DNA of 64,000 nt from Thiolapillus brandeum (GTDB taxonomy: Bacteria > Pseudomonadota > Gammaproteobacteria > Chromatiales > Chromatiaceae): positions 2,046,001 to 2,110,000 of the forward strand of contig NZ_AP012273.1 of NCBI RefSeq assembly GCF_000828615.1. The letters run 5' to 3'. The notes under the pieces were generated by a model. The model ran no database searches. It worked only from the letters and a program-made list of their open reading frames with translations, and was not told the origin of the DNA. Each line of letters starts with the position of its first letter. The stretch's first letter is position 1. Positions 57,183 to 64,000 of the stretch are shown piece by piece. The translations under genes and the position numbers were made by a program.

Positions 57183-57543
57183 CAGGCTCTCCGATAGAAT
57201 CTGCCCGCACCGAGGCCGAAACAGAGTCTGAGAACCTCAATGCATGAGGCTTATCGACCTCCACCTCCGCCCGGGCAATCAAGGGGTTGTCCATCACCAG
57301 CTCCAGTACGTCCGCAGCCAGTCGTTCCAGCAGCATGAAACGCCCGTTTTCCACCAGATGGATGACTTCCTTGGTGATCGTGCGGTAGTTTACTGCGTAC
57401 TTCACATCATCGGTTTCAGCCGCCTCATCCGCCTTGTAACTGAATACAATGTTGATGACCACATCCTGGCGTTTCTTCATTTCCTCATCATTGAAACCGA
57501 TGTAGGTGCGCAAACGCAGGTTCTTGATGCGTATGGTGACCAT
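57175..57543 (-). CDS. folX: Dihydroneopterin triphosphate 2'-epimerase / dihydroneopterin aldolase-type protein
   Basis: The 122-residue protein is of the FolB/FolX tunnelling fold, with IRIKNLRLRTYIGFNDEE at the start and the conserved Glu and Tyr positions in NYRTITKEV and LLERLAADV. Its place right after folE, sharing the TGATG stop-start, favours FolX (epimerase acting on the FolE product). FolB remains possible. Confidence 0.85.
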   Translation of the reverse strand: MVTIRIKNLRLRTYIGFNDEEMKKRQDVVINIVFSYKADEAAETDDVKYAVNYRTITKEVIHLVENGRFMLLERLAADVLELVMDNPLIARAEVEVDKPHALRFSDSVSASVRADSIGEPDA

Positions 57544-58109
57544 CAGAGCTTTATCAAAGTGAGAAACTCGTCTCGGGTCCGATGATTATTACGGAAAGCC
57601 CCAAGCATCATTGAAGTTGTAGTAGAAGAATTCTGCTTCTGCACTCCACGCATCATCATGCACAGATGGGATGCTTCAATGACCACTGCCACACCGGCGG
57701 CGCCAATGGCATCCTGAATGGCATAGGCCACCTGGGTAGTGAGCTGTTCCTGAATCTGCAGGCGGCGTGCGTACATGTCCACGATTCGCGCAATCTTGGA
57801 TAAACCGATTACCTTGCCCTTGGGAAGATAGGCTACATGGGCTTTGCCGATGAACGGCAGCATATGATGCTCACAGAGGGAATACAGTTCGATATCCTTG
57901 ACGATAACCATCTCATCATTGTCGGAAGGAAAAATAGCGTCATTGACGATATCCTCCAGTCTCTGCTCGTACCCCTGTGTCAGAAATTCCATGGCCTTGG
58001 CGGCCCGCTGAGGCGTCTTGAGCAGCCCCTCCCGACTGATATCTTCACCTACCCCACGGATGATCTCCTGGTAGCAGTCAGCCATGTGTTCTGTTTTTTT
58101 GTCACTCAT
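57543..58109 (-). CDS. folE: GTP cyclohydrolase I
   Basis: From the ATG at 58109 (AAGGAG upstream) the product is 188 residues. It has the zinc-binding CEHHMLPF motif (near residue 78), the [14 protein letters not shown] helix, and CMMMRGVQ near the C-terminus. It turns GTP into dihydroneopterin triphosphate, the first step to folate. It shares one base with folX. A GTG at 58115 is a less likely start. Confidence 0.95.
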   Translation of the reverse strand: MSDKKTEHMADCYQEIIRGVGEDISREGLLKTPQRAAKAMEFLTQGYEQRLEDIVNDAIFPSDNDEMVIVKDIELYSLCEHHMLPFIGKAHVAYLPKGKVIGLSKIARIVDMYARRLQIQEQLTTQVAYAIQDAIGAAGVAVVIEASHLCMMMRGVQKQNSSTTTSMMLGAFRNNHRTRDEFLTLIKL

Positions 58110-58228
58110 CTCCACTCCTTACCGACATACCGAATCGACTTCTTTTGTCCGGTTGATGTATTTACGAGTATAACTGCTTGACTGGCTTTTATCCCTTACC
58201 GAACAAAGGGAAAATAGCATAAACAGTG

Positions 58229-58670
58229 TCAGGAAGGATGACTCGCACTGCGTGCTCGTTCTGCGCGCCTGCCGGCGCTTGTCGAACCAACCTGTTTGAA
58301 GTCGGAGGTTCGAATTCCCCTGTCAGCCAGGTAAGAAAAAAGCCCACCGAAGTGAGCTTTATTCTCCGTATGGCGCGCCAGGAAGGATGACTCGCACTGC
58401 GTGCTCGTTCTGCGCGCCTGCCGGCGCTTGTCGAACCAACCTGTTTGAAGTCGGAGGTTCGAATTCCCCTGTAAGCCAGGCAAGAAAAAAGCCCACCAGA
58501 GTGAGCTTTATTCTTCCGTATGGCGCGCCAGGAAGGATGACTCGCACTGCGTGCTCGTTCTGCGCGCCTGCCGGCGCTTGTCGAACCAACCTGTTTGAAG
58601 TCGGAGGTTCGAATTCCCCTGTAAGCCAGGCAAGAAAAAAGCCCACCAGAGTGAGCTTTATTCTTCCGTA
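58229..58670. repeat. Tandem array A: three 150-bp units carrying the 3' tail of tRNA-Arg
   Basis: Units lie at 58521-58670 and 58371-58520 (identical as read), and 58229-58370 (a few changes, first bases lost). Each begins with TGGCGCGCCAGGAAGGA, the reverse complement of the last 17 nt (with CCA) of the neighbouring tRNA-Arg. A 43-nt GC-rich insert, the motif GTCGAACC...TTTGAAGTCGG followed by GGTTCGAAT, and a hairpin with a T-run on the minus strand follow. The array lies downstream of tRNA-Arg, in the place of E. coli rtT repeats after tyrT. Confidence 0.92.
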
Positions 58671-58747
58671 TGGCGCGCCAGGAAGGATTCGAACCTCCGA
58701 CCGCTCGGTTCGTAGCCGAGTACTCTATCCAGCTGAGCTACTGGCGC
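58671..58747 (-). tRNA. tRNA-Arg(ACG)
   Basis: Read on the minus strand it begins GCGCCAGUAGCUCAGCUGG and ends UGGCGCGCCA. The anticodon loop is CUACGAA, giving anticodon ACG, and the T-loop is UUCGAAU. CCA is encoded. The length is 77 nt. Stems of a normal cloverleaf form without mismatch in the acceptor arm. Confidence 0.97.
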
Positions 58748-58784
58748 AAAAGTGGTAGCGAATAATGCTGGTTTATTCGCTGTT

Positions 58785-59396
58785 TGTCAATGCTCAAATG
58801 GTGGTAAACACCGGGATGGACTCCCTGGGGTCACCACTACTTCACGGTCGAACCCGGACTATTTGAAATCGAGGGTTCGAATCAGTTCTATTCGTGAACC
58901 GTGCCTGCCGTTTGGCCGGCACACTGTTCCAACTGTATGGCGGAGAGCGAGGGATTGGCTCCCTACGGTCGCCTCTGCTACGCGCTGTCGCGCTCCGCGG
59001 TCGAACCCGGACTATTTGAAATCGAGGGTTCGAATCCGTTCTATTCGTGAACCGTGCCTACCGTTTGGCCTGCACACTGTTCCAACTGTATGGCGGAGAG
59101 CGAGGGATTGGCTCCCTACGGTCGCCTCTGCTACGCGCTGTCGCGCTCCGCGGTCGAACCCGGACTATTTGAAATCGAGGGTTCGAATCCGTTCTATTCG
59201 TGAACCGTGCCTACCGTTTGGCCTGCACACTGTTCCAACTGTATGGCGGAGAGCGAGGGATTGGCTCCCTACGGTCGCCTCTGCTACGCGCTGTCGCGCT
59301 CCGCAGTCGAACCCGGACTATTTGAAATCGAGGGTTCGAATCCATTCTATTCGTGAACCGTGCCTACCGTTTGGCCTGCACACTGTTCCAACTGTA
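58785..59396. repeat. Tandem array B: three 153-bp units carrying the 3' tail of tRNA-Ser, plus a decayed fourth
   Basis: Units start at 58938, 59091 and 59244, each exactly 153 bp. Two read as identical and the third (nearest the tRNA) differs at two positions. A degenerate fourth copy lies at about 58785-58937. Each unit begins with TGGCGGAGAGCGAGGGATT, the reverse complement of the last 19 nt of the neighbouring tRNA-Ser. Then come a 46-nt GC-rich insert and GTCGAACC...TTTGAAATCG followed by GGGTTCGAATC, an inverted copy of the same T-arm. Confidence 0.92.
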
Positions 59397-59486
59397 TGGC
59401 GGAGAGCGAGGGATTCGAACCCTCGATACGCGTTAACGTATACACCCTTAGCAGGGGTGCGCCTTCAGCCACTCGGCCAGCTCTCC
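59397..59486 (-). tRNA. tRNA-Ser(GCT)
   Basis: Read on the minus strand it begins GGAGAGCUGGCCGAGUGGCU and ends CUCUCCGCCA. The anticodon loop is CUGCUAA (anticodon GCU), and a long variable arm (UAUACGUUAACGCGUA region) marks a class II tRNA. CCA is encoded. The length is 90 nt. It lies between csrA and tRNA-Arg, the common gammaproteobacterial order. Confidence 0.97.
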
Positions 59487-59520
59487 AGTTGCTGTCTGTG
59501 CAATTGTCTTCTGCTACAAA

Positions 59521-59560
59521 CTACAAGGGCGGCTATTCTAGCCGCCCTTGTAGTTTTTTT
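59521..59560 (+). terminator. Strong intrinsic terminator, T-run on the plus strand
   Basis: A 14-bp perfect stem (CTACAAGGGCGGCT with its complement, 5-nt loop) is followed by seven T at 59554-59560 on the plus strand. In the csrA (minus) direction only TTT follows the stem, so it may also serve csrA but less well. No plus-strand gene precedes it. Confidence 0.85.
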
Positions 59561-59567
59561 CCAGCCT

Positions 59568-59789
59568 TTATGCCTCTTCTTCAGGCCCGGCTTCCGTCTC
59601 GTCTTCCACCAGGCCATCTTCCGCCTGTTCGGCCTTGATACGCTCGTAGATTTCTTCCCTGTGCACAGAGATATCCCGAGGCGCATTAACGCCGATTCGT
59701 ACCTGGTTGCCTTTGACACCCAGCACGGTAACGGTAACGTCATCACCGATCATCAGGGTTTCACCAACCCGGCGAGTCAATATCAACAT
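59568..59789 (-). CDS. csrA: Carbon storage regulator CsrA
   Basis: From the ATG at 59789 (GGAGAG upstream) the product is 73 residues, with [16 protein letters not shown] at the start and the RNA-binding segment [19 protein letters not shown]. CsrA binds GGA-containing RNA leaders and controls carbon use, motility and biofilm. The C-terminal tail ([12 protein letters not shown]) is longer and more acidic than in E. coli. The longer reading from 60017 has no support. It lies between lysC and tRNA-Ser as usual. Confidence 0.96.
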   Translation of the reverse strand: MLILTRRVGETLMIGDDVTVTVLGVKGNQVRIGVNAPRDISVHREEIYERIKAEQAEDGLVEDETEAGPEEEA

Positions 59790-60038
59790 AATTACTACTC
59801 TCCATATTCCATTGTGCCCATCATCCTGTTTCCTGAATCCGGGTACATAAGTAAACGAACCAAGCCTGCCGCTAATCTTAACTATAGCGAACCGCGCAAT
59901 TTTATCAGCACAAACATCAGAAAAAAACCTGGTTTCTACTACAACTGAATAACAAAACTCAGTTTTCCATGCGATCCATCTACGATTGCCATATCTACCT
60001 GCACATTCCCATGGCAAAGAGGGAAAACCCCGGTTTAC

Positions 60039-61262
60039 TCAGCCTTCAACCCGGTCCAGACCAAAAGCCTCATGCAATGTCCGAACTCCGAGCTCCAGAT
60101 ATTTCTCATCTACGATGACAGATACTTTTATTTCCGAAGTGGAGATCATCTGGATGTTGATCTGTTCTTTCGCCAACGCCTTGAACATATTGCTGGCAAT
60201 TGCAGCATGTGAGCGCATACCCACACCAACCAGTGCGATTTTTACGATCCGGTCATCAGATTCGACTTCCCGTGCTCCCAGTTCATCGGCAGTTTTGTGC
60301 AGAATATCCAGGGCTTCATCCAGATCGTTGCGGTGCACGGTGAAGGTGAAATCAGTGGTATCGTCCTTGCCGATGTTTTGCACGATCATATCGACTTCGA
60401 TATTGGCTTCTCCAATAGGGCCGAGAATCTGGTAGGCCACGCCCGGGTGATCAGGCACGCCCCGAATGGTCAGCTTGGCCTCGTCCCGGCTGAACGCTAT
60501 GCCTGCTATCTTTGCCTTTTCCACGTCTTCTTCCTCCAGGGTGATGAGGGTGCCCTCACCTTCTTCAAAACTCGATAGTACCCGCAGGGGTACGTTGTAC
60601 TTGCCCGCAAATTCCACGGAACGGATCTGCAGCACCTTGGAGCCGGAACTGGCCAGTTCCAACATCTCCTCGAATGTAATCCGGTCCAACTTGCGCGCAT
60701 TGGGTTCAACCCGGGGATCCGTGGTATAGACCCCATCCACATCGGTAAATATCTGGCATTCATCCGCATCCAGGGCTGCTGCCATGGCTACTGCCGTGGT
60801 ATCGGAGCCGCCCCGACCCAAGGTGGTGATATTGCCCTGCTCATCCGTTCCCTGGAACCCCGCTACCACCACGATTCGCCCGGCATCGAGATCCGCTTTT
60901 ACCCGCTCTCCATCAATATCCAGAATGCGCGCCTTGCTGTGGGAGCTGTCCGTACGGATATGCACCTGCCCTCCCGTGTAGGAACGCGCATTCTTGCCCA
61001 ATGCATGCAGAGCCATGGACAGCAGGGCGATAGTCACCTGCTCTCCTGTAGACAACAACACGTCCATCTCCCGGGCGCTGGGGCGAGCTGTGATTTCTTC
61101 CGCCAGAGCCACCAGGCGATTGGTTTCACCCGACATGGCCGACACCACCACCACGACCTGGTTACCTTCGTCATGGTAGCGTTTGACCTTCTCTGCGACG
61201 GCTTGTATACGCTCAGTGCTGCCCACCGAGGTGCCGCCATATTTTTGCACTATCAATGCCAT
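60039..61262 (-). CDS. lysC: Aspartate kinase
   Basis: From the ATG at 61262 the product is 407 residues. The catalytic domain starts ALIVQKYGGTSVG and contains the FQGTDEQGNITTLGRGGSDTTAVA block, followed by two ACT domains from about residue 265. It phosphorylates aspartate in the route to Lys, Met and Thr, and is expected to be feedback-controlled. It is a single-function enzyme, with no homoserine dehydrogenase part. Confidence 0.95.
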   Translation of the reverse strand: MALIVQKYGGTSVGSTERIQAVAEKVKRYHDEGNQVVVVVSAMSGETNRLVALAEEITARPSAREMDVLLSTGEQVTIALLSMALHALGKNARSYTGGQVHIRTDSSHSKARILDIDGERVKADLDAGRIVVVAGFQGTDEQGNITTLGRGGSDTTAVAMAAALDADECQIFTDVDGVYTTDPRVEPNARKLDRITFEEMLELASSGSKVLQIRSVEFAGKYNVPLRVLSSFEEGEGTLITLEEEDVEKAKIAGIAFSRDEAKLTIRGVPDHPGVAYQILGPIGEANIEVDMIVQNIGKDDTTDFTFTVHRNDLDEALDILHKTADELGAREVESDDRIVKIALVGVGMRSHAAIASNMFKALAKEQINIQMISTSEIKVSVIVDEKYLELGVRTLHEAFGLDRVEG

Positions 61263-61280
61263 GATACTTCTTCCGATACG

Positions 61281-61305
61281 AAACAGCCCGGCATCCACCG
61301 GGCTG
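61281..61305 (-). terminator. Weak hairpin between alaS and lysC
   Basis: CAGCCCGG pairs with CCGGGCTG and is followed on the minus strand by only three T. It may reduce read-through from alaS into lysC rather than stop it. Confidence 0.45.
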
Positions 61306-61330
61306 TAGGAGTGAATTCAGATACCCCGGT

Positions 61331-63976
<2,646 letters not shown>

Positions 63977-64000
63977 TTACAAGGCGGTAAATGTTATGCA

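Noticed and set aside
58229-59396. The two tandem arrays as CRISPR arrays
   Set aside because: The units are 150-153 bp and repeat as a whole, with no short repeats separated by unique spacers, and no cas gene is near.
58752-59948. A 398-residue plus-strand reading frame across array B, tRNA-Ser and csrA
   Set aside because: It stays open because the 153-bp period is a multiple of three, and it runs antisense through a tRNA gene and csrA. The same applies to the frames in array A (150 bp).

Overview
The window looks like chromosomal DNA of a sulfur-oxidising gammaproteobacterium. Nearly all genes have recognisable gammaproteobacterial families and orders (rlmN-pilW-rodZ-hisS-yfgM-bamB-der; surE-pcm-nlpD-rpoS; alaS-lysC-csrA-tRNA-Ser-tRNA-Arg). 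The lineage hint comes from two Gly/Tyr-rich secreted proteins of sulfur-globule-envelope type (39954-41145), which point to an organism that stores sulfur, such as Chromatiales or relatives. A complete periplasmic nitrate reductase operon, NnrS, and the O2-independent ubiquinone genes ubiT, ubiU and ubiV imply a facultative anaerobe that respires nitrate. The species cannot be named from the sequence.

Layout. 1-2206: the 5' part of a MoxR ATPase, a 286-bp inverted-repeat element, and an HD-GYP protein. 2218-8805: Nudix, Ppx, ferrochelatase, DUF971, CinA-like, thioredoxin-like, and yciB-yciI-ppiC, ending in a two-way terminator. 8826-13674: small protein, rpoS, nlpD, yqaA, pcm, surE, Smr. 13825-23262: CZB protein, then a long leftward run truD-ispF-der-bamB-yfgM-hisS-rodZ-pilW-rlmN. 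23442-33081: prolyl oligopeptidase, M50-CBS protease, RND pump with adaptor, SthA, and a Fur-family regulator. 33171-38386: zinc-ribbon microprotein, nnrS, ubiT, ubiV, ubiU, yhcC and a small membrane protein. 38432-39829: an intact IS256-family element with target duplication. 39954-45727: two sulfur-globule-type proteins, an M16 peptidase pair, a radical SAM protein and a TauD-like dioxygenase. 45847-52239: napFDAGHBC with an FNR-type box and a terminator. 52415-58109: pqiAAB with an unknown partner, DUF3581, a small membrane protein, folX and folE. 58229-59560: tRNA-Arg and tRNA-Ser, each followed by its own tandem array. 59568-64000: csrA, lysC and alaS.

Two connected stories stand out. 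First, three FNR/Dnr-type dyads (TTGAC-N4-GTCAA-like) lie before yhcC-ubiU-ubiV, between nnrS and ubiT, and before napF. This suggests one anaerobic regulon that makes quinone without oxygen and uses it for nitrate respiration. Second, two unrelated tRNA genes are each followed by three tandem copies of a 150- or 153-bp unit. Each unit carries the exact 3' tail of its own tRNA, an insert that splits the T-loop, and an inverted copy of the same T-arm. This resembles the E. coli tyrT/rtT arrangement, and I know of no description of this split and inverted T-arm design.
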